Positions 1 through 6,600 of a stretch of DNA of 8,557 nucleotides are shown one piece after another. Each line of letters opens with the position of its first letter. The stretch's first letter is position 1. The stretch is from Fidelibacterota bacterium TCS55 (lineage in GTDB: Bacteria > Fidelibacterota > Marinisomatia > Marinisomatales > TCS55), in NCBI GenBank assembly GCA_905182385.1, contig CAJJBS010000072.1, positions 1 through 8,557 of the forward strand, in the 5' to 3' direction. The notes under the pieces are model-generated. The model saw nothing but the letters and a program-made list of their open reading frames with translations, was not told the origin of the DNA and did no database searches. A program made the translations under genes and the position numbers.

Positions 1-162
1 CTTGCCGATATGGTGATAATGAAAAAAAATCCATTAGACGATATACGCAATACACGGTCAATTGAGTATGTGATAAAAAATGGGGTATTATATAGTGGTG
101 AAAATGCAAGTCAAGTTTATCCAACGCCCACTTCAGCGGGAAAATTTTATTTTAAAGAATAA
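1..162 (+). CDS. Amidohydrolase family protein, C-terminal fragment
   Basis: The window opens inside this gene; only the last 53 codons and a TAA stop are present. The visible tail begins LADMVIMKKNPLDDIRNTRS and continues with IEYVIKNGVLYSG. This is the closing segment of metal-dependent amidohydrolases (imidazolonepropionase/TolB-associated type), where an 'ADxVxLxxNPLxDIRNT' strand is followed by 'xYVxKNGxLY' as the chain returns to the small beta-sandwich domain. The metal-binding barrel and catalytic residues lie upstream of the window, so substrate and localisation cannot be judged. In many marine bacteria this tail belongs to large exported proteins with an N-terminal TolB-like beta-propeller, but that part is not visible. 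The family call is firm; the subfamily is inference. Confidence 0.85.
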   Translation, partial: LADMVIMKKNPLDDIRNTRSIEYVIKNGVLYSGENASQVYPTPTSAGKFYFKE

Positions 163-180
163 CTATACGTCGATAAGATA

Positions 181-211
181 GGTATTTTTAAGTTCTTTAA
201 ACCCTTTTTTT
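181..211 (+). terminator. Weak rho-independent terminator candidate after the amidohydrolase
   Basis: An imperfect hairpin pairs TTTAA (187-191) with TTAAA (197-201) around a GTTCT loop. It can be extended by GG (181-182) with CC (202-203) across a bulge, and is followed by a seven-T run (205-211). The stem is almost all A-T, so folding energy is poor. The position, 19 nt after the stop codon, suits a terminator. Confidence 0.3.
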
Positions 212-228
212 GAACATGTAGCTTCAGT

Positions 229-387
229 TTATATTAGTTCAGTCAAACTATTATCTTTTTGTAGTTTTTCTTCACTCGATTTAAATAATAAAGAAGCTGC
301 CTCATTAATTTTCTACCGATATTTCTTTTCATTTATTAATATCCGTTTTGTAGCTGGAGTTAAATAAAAATTGCGACAAGTTTTTGA
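229..387 (-). pseudogene. Possible decayed coding remnant on the minus strand
   Basis: Read on the minus strand from 387 to 229, one frame gives a protein-like sequence broken by a single in-frame TAG at 315-313. Before the TAG it includes NFYLTPATKRILINEKKYR, and after it KINEAASLLFKSSEEKLQ and a short tail ending at TAA (231-229). The strand is purine-rich in this direction, opposite to the flanking genes, as expected of minus-strand coding sequence. There is no ATG in this frame and no family is recognised. An overlapping 29-codon ATG frame (332-243, very basic) also exists. AT-rich spacer can give such frames by chance, so this is a weak call. Confidence 0.17.
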
Positions 388-401
388 TTAATATATATAA
401 T
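371..401 (+). promoter_or_regulatory. Putative sigma70-type promoter for the transporter operon
   Basis: TTGCGA at 371-376 (four of six matches to TTGACA) lies 19 nt before TATAAT at 396-401; a TATATA at 394-399 gives a 17-nt spacer instead. Transcription would start near 407, leaving a short leader before the ATG at 422. No Shine-Dalgarno sequence is visible in that leader. The region is so A+T-rich that -10-like strings arise easily. Confidence 0.35.
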
Positions 402-421
402 TTGTATTATAAATATTTTAT

Positions 422-1720
422 ATGAGTAATAAAGAAAAAGTAACCTTTAAACAAATTTTTGATTTGTGGTTACCATTAGCAGGTAGTTGGTTTTTGATGG
501 GTATTGAAACACCTATGTTAACCGTATTTGTTGCGCGGATGGCAACGCCAGAAATTACTTTAGCTTCTTGGGGTTCAATTGTATATCCGTTATCGTTGGC
601 AATTGAAGGTCCAATTATAATGTTACTTGCAGCGAGCACAGCACTTGCAACCGATAGATTAGCATATAATAAACTTTTTAAGTACATGGTAATAATGTCT
701 CTTTTTCTATCATTTATTCATATCCTTGTTGCCTTTACTCCTTTCTACTATATAGTAGCGTTAAATATATTGAATGTTCCGGATGCACTTGTAGAGCCAG
801 GAAGAATTGGACTTCAAATTATGACACCATGGACATTTATGATTGCTTGGCGAAGGCTTAATCAAGGTACTATGATTAAATATGGAAATTCAAGATCTGT
901 TGCAATTGGCACTTTAATTCGCCTCTGCTCGTTGGTTATCATACTTTCGATTGGACGATGGTATACAAATTTTTCAGGAATTATTATTGGATCTTTATCT
1001 GTAGCAATAGCAGTAACAATGGAAGCGCTCTATGCAAGTAAAGCAGTCCAAAAAATTCTGAAGAATACTTTACCTCAAATAAGTAATAATAAACCTATTA
1101 ATAAGTTTTCTTTTATTAAGTTTTATTTGCCCCTTGCCATGACGCCTTTAATGGCTCTTTTAATACATCCGGCAGGTTCAGCTGGAATGAGTCGAATGCC
1201 TCAATCACTTTCTTCCTTAGCTGCTTGGCCTGTAGTTTATGGTTTAATTTTTTTAACTCGTTCAATGGGTTTTGCTTTTAATGAGGTTGTGGTCTCATTT
1301 GCAGATAAGCCTGGTGGCTTTTCTGAACTTAAGCGTTTTGCTAAAGTTTTAGCAATTTCCACTATGAGTATACTAGGAATCATTGCATTTACACCTTTAG
1401 GTGGATTTTGGTTTAGTAATATCTCAGGTCTTTCTTCAAATTTAGTTGAACTATCTTCATTAACTATAATGTTTGCTATTTTAATGCCAGGGTATCAAGT
1501 TTACCAATCATGGTATGGAGGTCTACTGGTCCATTCTCATGAAACTCGAGGTATTAGTGAGGCTGTAATGATTTATGTGAGCCTTGCTTTACTTGGCTTA
1601 TACTTGGGTACACATTTTGCGAGTGGTCCAGGAATTTATTGGACAATTAATGTTTTTGTTATTTCTGGTCTTTCCCAGACTTTCTTTTTGCGATATCGAT
1701 ATAAGAGGCTTAGAATTTGA
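422..1720 (+). CDS. Multi-spanning MOP-superfamily transporter, MATE/ANKH-like
   Basis: The 432-residue product is a polytopic inner-membrane protein with about 12 hydrophobic segments (roughly 14-36, 46-75, 85-110, 128-143, 158-178, 184-203, 230-250, 262-288, 306-326, 342-362, 381-400, 404-423). They form two similar halves separated by a polar linker near 205-230. Length and layout fit the multidrug/oligosaccharidyl-lipid/polysaccharide (MOP) flippase superfamily, usually annotated as a MATE efflux protein. The segment 105-163 (TP..YYIV, then AWRRLNQG and IKYGNSRSVAIG) resembles, from my memory of human ANKH, the ANKH region with GYYII, MAWTHAG and a K-rich stretch before a glycine. It may therefore be a bacterial ANK-type relative rather than a classical Na+/H+ MATE drug pump. 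Substrate is unknown. The ATG at 422 is the first in the frame after the promoter; no Shine-Dalgarno is seen. The stop overlaps the next gene by 4 nt, suggesting translational coupling. Confidence 0.8.
   Translation: MSNKEKVTFKQIFDLWLPLAGSWFLMGIETPMLTVFVARMATPEITLASWGSIVYPLSLAIEGPIIMLLAASTALATDRLAYNKLFKYMVIMSLFLSFIHILVAFTPFYYIVALNILNVPDALVEPGRIGLQIMTPWTFMIAWRRLNQGTMIKYGNSRSVAIGTLIRLCSLVIILSIGRWYTNFSGIIIGSLSVAIAVTMEALYASKAVQKILKNTLPQISNNKPINKFSFIKFYLPLAMTPLMALLIHPAGSAGMSRMPQSLSSLAAWPVVYGLIFLTRSMGFAFNEVVVSFADKPGGFSELKRFAKVLAISTMSILGIIAFTPLGGFWFSNISGLSSNLVELSSLTIMFAILMPGYQVYQSWYGGLLVHSHETRGISEAVMIYVSLALLGLYLGTHFASGPGIYWTINVFVISGLSQTFFLRYRYKRLRI
1703..1708 (+). promoter_or_regulatory. Ribosome binding site favouring the TTG start at 1717
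   Basis: AAGAGG ends 8 nt before TTG 1717, which overlaps the upstream TGA (1718-1720). A rival AGAGAGA at 1741-1747 sits 5 nt before an in-frame ATG at 1753. The first matches the Shine-Dalgarno core better; the second start matches the usual N-terminus of the protein family better. Confidence 0.45.
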
Positions 1721-2253
1721 ATATGGAAAAATCTGATTTAAGAGAGAATGTAATGATTAAAGTACCTAAGATTGATCAAAAGGCTTTTGTTGCTGATGGA
1801 GCTAAAGTTATAGGCGATGTAACTTTAAATGAAGATAGCTCAATTTGGTATAATACTGTTTGTAGAGCGGACATAAATAAAATAGTTATTGGCAAAAGAT
1901 CAAATATTCAAGATAATAGTGTGATTCATCTTGAGAATGATCAAGGTGTTATTATTGGCAATGATGTAACAGTTGGTCATAATGCCATTATACATGGTTG
2001 TACAATTGAAGATGGCGCTTTGATAGGTATGGGTGCTATTATCATGAATGGGGCCGTTATTGGTAGAGGAGCCGTTATTGGCGCTGGAGCTTTAGTTAAA
2101 GAAAACATGAAAGTTCCAGAACTTACATTGGTTGTTGGTATTCCTGGCAAAATTGTTAGAATGCTTACTGAAGATACTTTTGATCAAAATCTTAAATGGG
2201 CAAGAAAATATGTTAAATTGTCACAACTCCATCAAAAACTTAAAGGGTTATAA
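1717..2253 (+). CDS. Gamma-class carbonic anhydrase-like hexapeptide-repeat protein
   Basis: This is a left-handed parallel beta-helix protein of the gamma carbonic anhydrase/YrdA/PaaY family, with hexapeptide turns across residues 30-130 and a C-terminal helix (152-177) that packs on the trimer. Numbered from the TTG start, the predicted zinc ligands are H71 (VIHLEND), H88 (VGHNA) and H93 (IIHGC). R50 and D52 (CRADI) and Q65 (NIQDNS) match the Arg, Asp and Gln around the active site of archaeal Cam. The long acidic loop carrying Cam's proton-shuttle glutamate is absent, as in the CamH/YrdA subgroup, many members of which show weak or no measured hydratase activity. It is cytoplasmic, with no signal peptide. 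Length is 178 aa from TTG 1717 or 166 aa from ATG 1753 (starting MIKVPKIDQ), and the shorter form fits the family better. CO2 hydration is plausible; an acyl-CoA-related role is the alternative. Confidence 0.88.
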   Translation: MNMEKSDLRENVMIKVPKIDQKAFVADGAKVIGDVTLNEDSSIWYNTVCRADINKIVIGKRSNIQDNSVIHLENDQGVIIGNDVTVGHNAIIHGCTIEDGALIGMGAIIMNGAVIGRGAVIGAGALVKENMKVPELTLVVGIPGKIVRMLTEDTFDQNLKWARKYVKLSQLHQKLKGL

Positions 2254-2256
2254 TTT

Positions 2257-2628
2257 ATGAAAGTTAAACGTAATGATCTATGTCACTGTGGAAGTGATAA
2301 AAAATATAAGGATTGTCATGGGAATAAGAAGGTTATAGGACAATGGCAAAAATATAGCATATTTTTTATTCTATTTGTCATTTTAGGATGGTTTATAAAT
2401 GATCTTTTTTTTCAAGATAGAAAAACTATGAGTACCGCTCCTCCAGGAAAAGTTTGGTCAGAAGAACATGGGCATTATCATGACATAAACACAAACCAAA
2501 CAACTACACCCTCAGTTAATTCAAATATGCAAAATAATTTAAATGTTCCTCAGCCAGAAGGGCCTATTCCTGAAGGAAAAATTTGGTCTAAGGAACATGG
2601 CCATTGGCATGATATCGTTAATAACTAG
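2257..2628 (+). CDS. Small membrane protein with N-terminal SEC-C zinc finger and two His-rich repeats
   Basis: The 123-residue protein has three parts. Residues 5-23 form a SEC-C motif with C9-x-C11-x8-C20-H21 and the typical GSxKKYKDC core, the zinc-binding module otherwise found at the C-terminus of SecA, where it binds SecB and ribosomes. Residues 33-52 are one hydrophobic transmembrane helix. The polar remainder carries two copies of PxGK(V/I)WSxEHGH(Y/W)HDI at 62-77 and 105-120, joined by a Q/N/T-rich linker. The lysine-rich N-terminus predicts SEC-C in the cytoplasm and the repeats in the periplasm. The HGHxHD cores look suited to binding a metal such as Zn, Ni or Cu, but this is inference. 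AAGGG at 2243-2247 supports the ATG, 3 nt after the previous stop. It is not a SecA fragment, as no ATPase region is present. Function is unknown. Confidence 0.82.
   Translation: MKVKRNDLCHCGSDKKYKDCHGNKKVIGQWQKYSIFFILFVILGWFINDLFFQDRKTMSTAPPGKVWSEEHGHYHDINTNQTTTPSVNSNMQNNLNVPQPEGPIPEGKIWSKEHGHWHDIVNN
2440..2616 (+). repeat. Two 16-residue coding repeats with HGHxHD cores
   Basis: Within the SEC-C membrane protein, codons at 2440-2487 and 2569-2616 encode PPGKVWSEEHGHYHDI and PEGKIWSKEHGHWHDI, identical at 12 of 16 residues. The invariant G-K, W-S, E-H-G-H and H-D-I suggest a selected unit. The spacer (2488-2568) is low-complexity N/Q/T/P and not repeated. Confidence 0.85.
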
Positions 2629-2636
2629 AATCATTA

Positions 2637-2849
2637 ATGAAAAAAGCCATATTTATATTATTAATTTTTTCTTTATTAAGCTGTGAAGATAAAAAAACAG
2701 ACACTTGTTTTGATCAAGATAAAATTTCAAATAATCCGTGTACTAAAATATATGATCCCGTATGTGGTTGTGATAAAAAAACATATGGGAATCCGTGTAT
2801 AGCAAAAAATGCAGGTATTACTTCTTGGGTTAAGGGTTCTTGTTCCTAG
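2637..2849 (+). CDS. Kazal-type inhibitor domain lipoprotein
   Basis: The 70-residue product starts with a lipoprotein signal peptide: MKK, a hydrophobic stretch 4-14 and the lipobox L13-L14-S15-C16, so C16 should be lipidated. The mature part is a single Kazal domain with six cysteines at 24, 35, 43, 45, 54 and 69 and the bacterial signature DPVCGCDKKTYGNPC, then an alanine-glycine turn (A59-G60) and the closing G67-S-C69. Kazal domains fold by disulfides and classically block serine proteases by presenting a loop near the second cysteine. Bacterial copies are common in marine genomes, with few shown to inhibit anything. The protein probably sits in the periplasm or at the outer membrane. 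It lies 8 nt after the SEC-C gene, without a visible Shine-Dalgarno, and is likely the last gene of the run because a terminator-like hairpin follows. Protease target unknown. Confidence 0.9.
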   Translation: MKKAIFILLIFSLLSCEDKKTDTCFDQDKISNNPCTKIYDPVCGCDKKTYGNPCIAKNAGITSWVKGSCS

Positions 2850-2891
2850 ATCATTATTTGTTAATAATTAATACAAATTAATATCCATTGG

Positions 2892-2930
2892 CTCTAAATA
2901 GAAAAACGGGTATTTTAGAGGTTCTTTTTT
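2892..2930 (+). terminator. Intrinsic terminator-like hairpin before rdgB
   Basis: CTCTAAA (2892-2898) pairs perfectly with TTTAGAG (2914-2920), and two more pairs form past a bulge. It is followed by a T-rich tract GTTCTTTTTT (2921-2930). This would end the operon after the Kazal gene. It finishes only 9 nt before the rdgB start codon, leaving no room for a promoter downstream, so it may instead act as an attenuator or be read through. Confidence 0.45.
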
Positions 2931-2939
2931 GAGCTAATA

Positions 2940-3542
2940 TTGAAAATCGTTCTTGCAACACATAATCGTGGAAAAATGGAAGAAATCTCTGACATTTTAG
3001 TCAAATTGCCAGTAGAAATACTTACATTGGATTCTTTCCCAAATATTGGTGAAATCCCAGAGACGGGTAATACTCTAAAAAAGAATGCATTTATTAAAGC
3101 TGAAACAGTTTTTGAATTAACGGGATTACCTTCGCTTGCAGATGATACTGGATTAGAGGTAGATGCATTATCAGGAGCTCCTGGAGTCTATTCTGCGAGA
3201 TATGCAGGTGAAGAGGCTACTTACCAGGATAATTGTAAAAAGATGCTAAATGAAATGAAAAGTTTTTCCACAAATGATAGAATTGCATATTTTAGAACTG
3301 TAATTGCTTTTGTAACAAATAGTGAAAAAATATGGACTGAAGGTGTTGTTAAAGGAACTATTTTAGATCATCAAGATGGTGAAAAAGGATTTGGCTATGA
3401 TTCTATTTTTTATTACCCACCTTTAGAAAAAACGTTCGCAGCCATGAAAAAAGATGAAAAGAATAGTATTTCACATCGTGGGAAAGCTTTACGTAACTTC
3501 TGTAATATTTTAGAAAAAAAGTTAATAAATAAAAATGGTTAA
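2940..3542 (+). CDS. rdgB: RdgB/HAM1 non-canonical purine NTP pyrophosphatase
   Basis: This cytoplasmic house-cleaning enzyme hydrolyses dITP, ITP and XTP to the monophosphate plus pyrophosphate, keeping deaminated purines out of DNA and RNA. The 200-residue length is normal for the family. Signatures run in order: T7-x-N9-x-x-K12 in the phosphate-binding N-terminus (LATHNRGK), ETGNT at 41-45, LADDTGLEVDAL at 66-77 with D69 matching the catalytic aspartate of E. coli RdgB, GAPGVYSARYAG at 79-90, the base-recognition stretch KGFGYDSIF at 149-157, and SHRGKAL at 178-184. No key residue is missing. The start is TTG 2940, because the family begins right at the MKIVLATHN-like strand and no nearer ATG exists. 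A Shine-Dalgarno is not evident, and a terminator-like hairpin ends just upstream. Homodimer and Mg2+ dependence are family knowledge. Confidence 0.96.
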   Translation: MKIVLATHNRGKMEEISDILVKLPVEILTLDSFPNIGEIPETGNTLKKNAFIKAETVFELTGLPSLADDTGLEVDALSGAPGVYSARYAGEEATYQDNCKKMLNEMKSFSTNDRIAYFRTVIAFVTNSEKIWTEGVVKGTILDHQDGEKGFGYDSIFYYPPLEKTFAAMKKDEKNSISHRGKALRNFCNILEKKLINKNG

Positions 3543-3574
3543 ACATAAGGAGATGACTATTGCCTCAACGTTAA

Positions 3575-3600
3575 CGGATTAATCTGACCGCTTTAGCGGT
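3575..3600 (+). promoter_or_regulatory. Two adjacent hairpins in the sprA leader
   Basis: CGGA (3575-3578) pairs with TCTG (3583-3586) around TTAA, with one G-U pair. ACCGC (3587-3591) pairs with GCGGT (3596-3600) around TTTA. The two stems abut with no spacer, which could allow coaxial stacking. No T-run follows the second stem, so this is not an ordinary terminator. The 108-nt gap contains no gene. I cannot match it to a known riboswitch class. Confidence 0.35.
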
Positions 3601-3639
3601 ATCACATTGCCCATTAGGACTTTGTTTACTTAATAATAG

Positions 3640-3653
3640 AGGAGGATCCTTTG
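3640..3653 (+). promoter_or_regulatory. Strong Shine-Dalgarno site and TTG start of sprA
   Basis: AGGAGG (3640-3645), a near-perfect anti-SD match, lies 5 nt before TTG at 3651-3653 and fixes that start, which leads directly into a signal peptide. It is much stronger than the ribosome sites of the upstream genes. It overlaps the 8-nt palindrome AGGATCCT (3643-3650). CCTC at 3563-3566 in the leader could pair with GAGG here. Confidence 0.75.
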
Positions 3654-6600
3654 AATAAATGGATCCATAGTGTCATAACTTTCTTATGTGTGACCGTATT
3701 TTTTTCTTTATACGGCCAGCAGGATAAGTATATCCAAAATCTCCCTAATGATTGGCATCCAGATTCACCTTATCTTTATAACCCTCATAAACAAAGTACA
3801 TATTCATTAATTATACCATATGACTCTAGTGAATATAAATCTCGAAATCTAATCCGGTTACCATTTACAGTTATTCCTAAAGTTATTATTGCTAATGATT
3901 GGTCTGTTATTTCATTTTCTGGAGAATATTTTGGTAAATCTTATAATATGCCTTTTGTTGCGCCACTTGATTGGTATTTTAATCAAAATATTCAGATTAA
4001 ACGTCAAGTTGCCATGATGAAAGCTATTAAAGATAGCGTTAGAACATCAGGCAATCAATCTCAAATTTTACAAGATAATCGTGGTCGAGGTCTTGAAGTG
4101 ATTGGTCTTGATGTGGGTAAGCTAGGAAGAGTTTCTTTAACTGCTCGTGGAAATGTAACTGTAAAAGGTAATTTAGTCTTTCAGGATCAAGAACTTATTC
4201 GTTCAAAATTAAACGAAACTCAAAATACGCATTTAGAATTTGATCAAACACAAAGAATTAGTGTTGAAGGTAAGATTGGAGAACGTGTTTCTGTAAATAT
4301 AGATCATGATTCAGAACGTGATTTTAATTGGGAAAATAATATTCGAATTAACTACAAAGGGGAAGAGGACGATATTATACAAACTGTAGATGCGGGAAAT
4401 GTTTCTTTAAATCTACCTGGCTCTCAATCTTTGATGGGATCAGCTAGTCACCAAGGTTTATTTGGAATAAAAACAATGTCAAAGTTGGGTCCAATGAATA
4501 TTACAGCGATTGCATCCGTTGTTAATACAGAGAAGAAGTCTCAAGAATATAAAGGTAAAAGCGAAGCGCAAACTTTTCAGATAAAAGATTATAATTATGT
4601 AAAAAATAAATATTTTTATATACATGAATGGTTTAGAGATGGTGTAGATACCTCACTGGAAGGTAAAACGGTTCTTGTTCCGTCTTTTTATCCATTGAGA
4701 GATGGATTACATCAAATAGGTAATGTAGTAGTTAGAAATTTTGAATTATATCAATTAGATCAAACGACAAACTCAGAAACTAATCCAGGAACCGCCTATG
4801 CAGACCTTTTAGTTCCATCAGAAAGTAATGATCAAGCAGGTAATTATAAAAGATTAGAGCAAGGGCAAGATTATATTTTAAGTGAAGACCTTGGATTTAT
4901 TAGACTTAGGCAAAAAGCAAGTGATGAGGTCTTAGGTTGTACTTTTGTAATTGCCGATAGAAATACTGGAGATACTCTTCTAGTTGTTGGTGAAGGAATA
5001 TCAATATCTAACAATTATCTAAAAATGAAAATGTTAAAACCAAAAAACTTGAACCCTTCTCATCCCGTTTGGCCACTTATGTTTAAAAATGTATATTATC
5101 TTGGAACAGCAAATATTAATAGAGATGGGTTTGAACTTAGAATTGTGAATGATCGACTACCAGTACCTAGTCATTTAGATCCTCAAGGTAACCCTTACAT
5201 AACACAATTTGGGTTAGATAGCTTGAATGAAAGTGGAGTAAGGTCTTCTGATCAAAAAGTTGACTTATCTAATCCTAATATTTTAAGTATGGCTGATGGA
5301 GAGTTATTTTTCCCAAATTATCATCCTTTTGCTGCTGATTCACTTATTGATGGGAATAAATCCTCTGGTTTAAAAGGTTCTTTAGGTGAAGGTAAAATGT
5401 ATTTTTCAACTCAGCGAACTCAGATAACAAATGATAGTCGATTTACTATTGAAGTTGATTATTCTAATCAAAGTGCAACAATTAATCTTGGATTTATGAT
5501 TGTTGAAGGAAGTGAACAAGTATATAAAGGTGGCGTTCCTTTGAAAAGAAGTATTGATTATCAAGTTGATTATTTTAGCGGAACTATTGTTTTAGCTGAT
5601 GATGTAGATCCAAATGCTGAAATCAAAGTGATATATGATAAACATCAATTAGTTACATTTGATAAAAAGACAATACTTGGTGTTCGTTCACAAATGGATT
5701 TTGGAAAAAATTCATTTATTGGTGGTACGGCACTTTATTATAATCAGTCTGTTGTAAATGAAAAAGTTGAAGTTGGTTATGAACCAATGAGAAATTTTAT
5801 TTGGGGATTAAATGGTAGGTATGAGAAAGATTTGCCTATAATTACTAGAACTTTAGATAAGATGCCAGTAATTGAAACAGATAAGCCCTCTAATATTTCA
5901 TTTGAAGGTGAATTTGCCCAAATATTACCTAATCCTAATTCAATTAATAATAAGTCAACAGGAGATTTAAATGGTGTTGCTTATATTGATGATTTTGAAG
6001 GGTCAAAACGAACTACATCAATACCTATTTTACGTCGTTTTTGGAGAGAATCTTCAGCCCCAGTTGATTTAAAGTCTGGTGAAGCTTTAAGTCAAAGAAA
6101 AAGAGGAAAGCTAAAGTGGTTTAATCCTTTTGTTCAGATTCGTACGAAAGATATTTGGCCAAATCTATCTACTTCTATCCAAGCACAAAATGAAACCACT
6201 GACATTATGGTGCTTGAGTTTGATAAGCGAGATCATCAAGAAAGTGTGCCTGATGACTCAGTTTGGGGCGGAATAATTACTCCTTTTTATTCAGGAGATT
6301 ATGACCAAACTGAAACTAAGTTTTTTGAGATTTGGCTTAATGGCGAAAATGGCACTATAACAGTTGACTTAGGTCAAATTAGTGAAGACAGAGATGGTAA
6401 TGGTTTACTAAATACTGAAGATGTACCAGTTGGAGGTCTTATAGGCGATGGTATACTTGATGATGCTGAAGATATTGGTTTAGATGGATGCTCCGATAAT
6501 TACGAAAATGGTTGGGGGGACTGTCTAGATTTAAATGGGCCATCCTATTCTGATTTTAACGATTTAAATGAAATGGTCTTGATAAATATTTCTAATGATG

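Noticed and set aside
418..687. Minus-strand open frame of 89 codons opposite the start of the transporter gene
   Set aside because: It lies antisense to a clearly coding region, has no recognisable domain or ribosome site, and is best explained as a shadow of the plus-strand codons.
2257..2340. Truncated secA 3' end
   Set aside because: The SEC-C motif is at the N-terminus of a complete small gene with its own start and ribosome site, followed by a membrane helix; nothing SecA-like lies upstream.
2935..2942. TAATATTG as a Bacteroidota -7 promoter element (TAnnTTTG)
   Set aside because: One mismatch, and it overlaps the rdgB start codon, so a transcript from it could not carry the start.
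3553..3582. Nine-codon leader peptide MTIASTLTD (or a four-codon TTG frame at 3560) before sprA
   Set aside because: AAGGAG abuts the ATG with no spacing, the peptide has no run of regulatory codons, and such short frames are expected by chance.
3547..3610. Fluoride (crcB) riboswitch resemblance from GGAGATGA followed by CCTC
   Set aside because: The required pairing of the first stem has mismatches, the conserved distal motif is absent, and sprA is not a fluoride-related gene.
6381..6524. Dockerin or EF-hand domain inserted in sprA
   Set aside because: The loops lack the paired 22-residue dockerin pattern, and comparable Asp-rich loops are part of ordinary SprA proteins.
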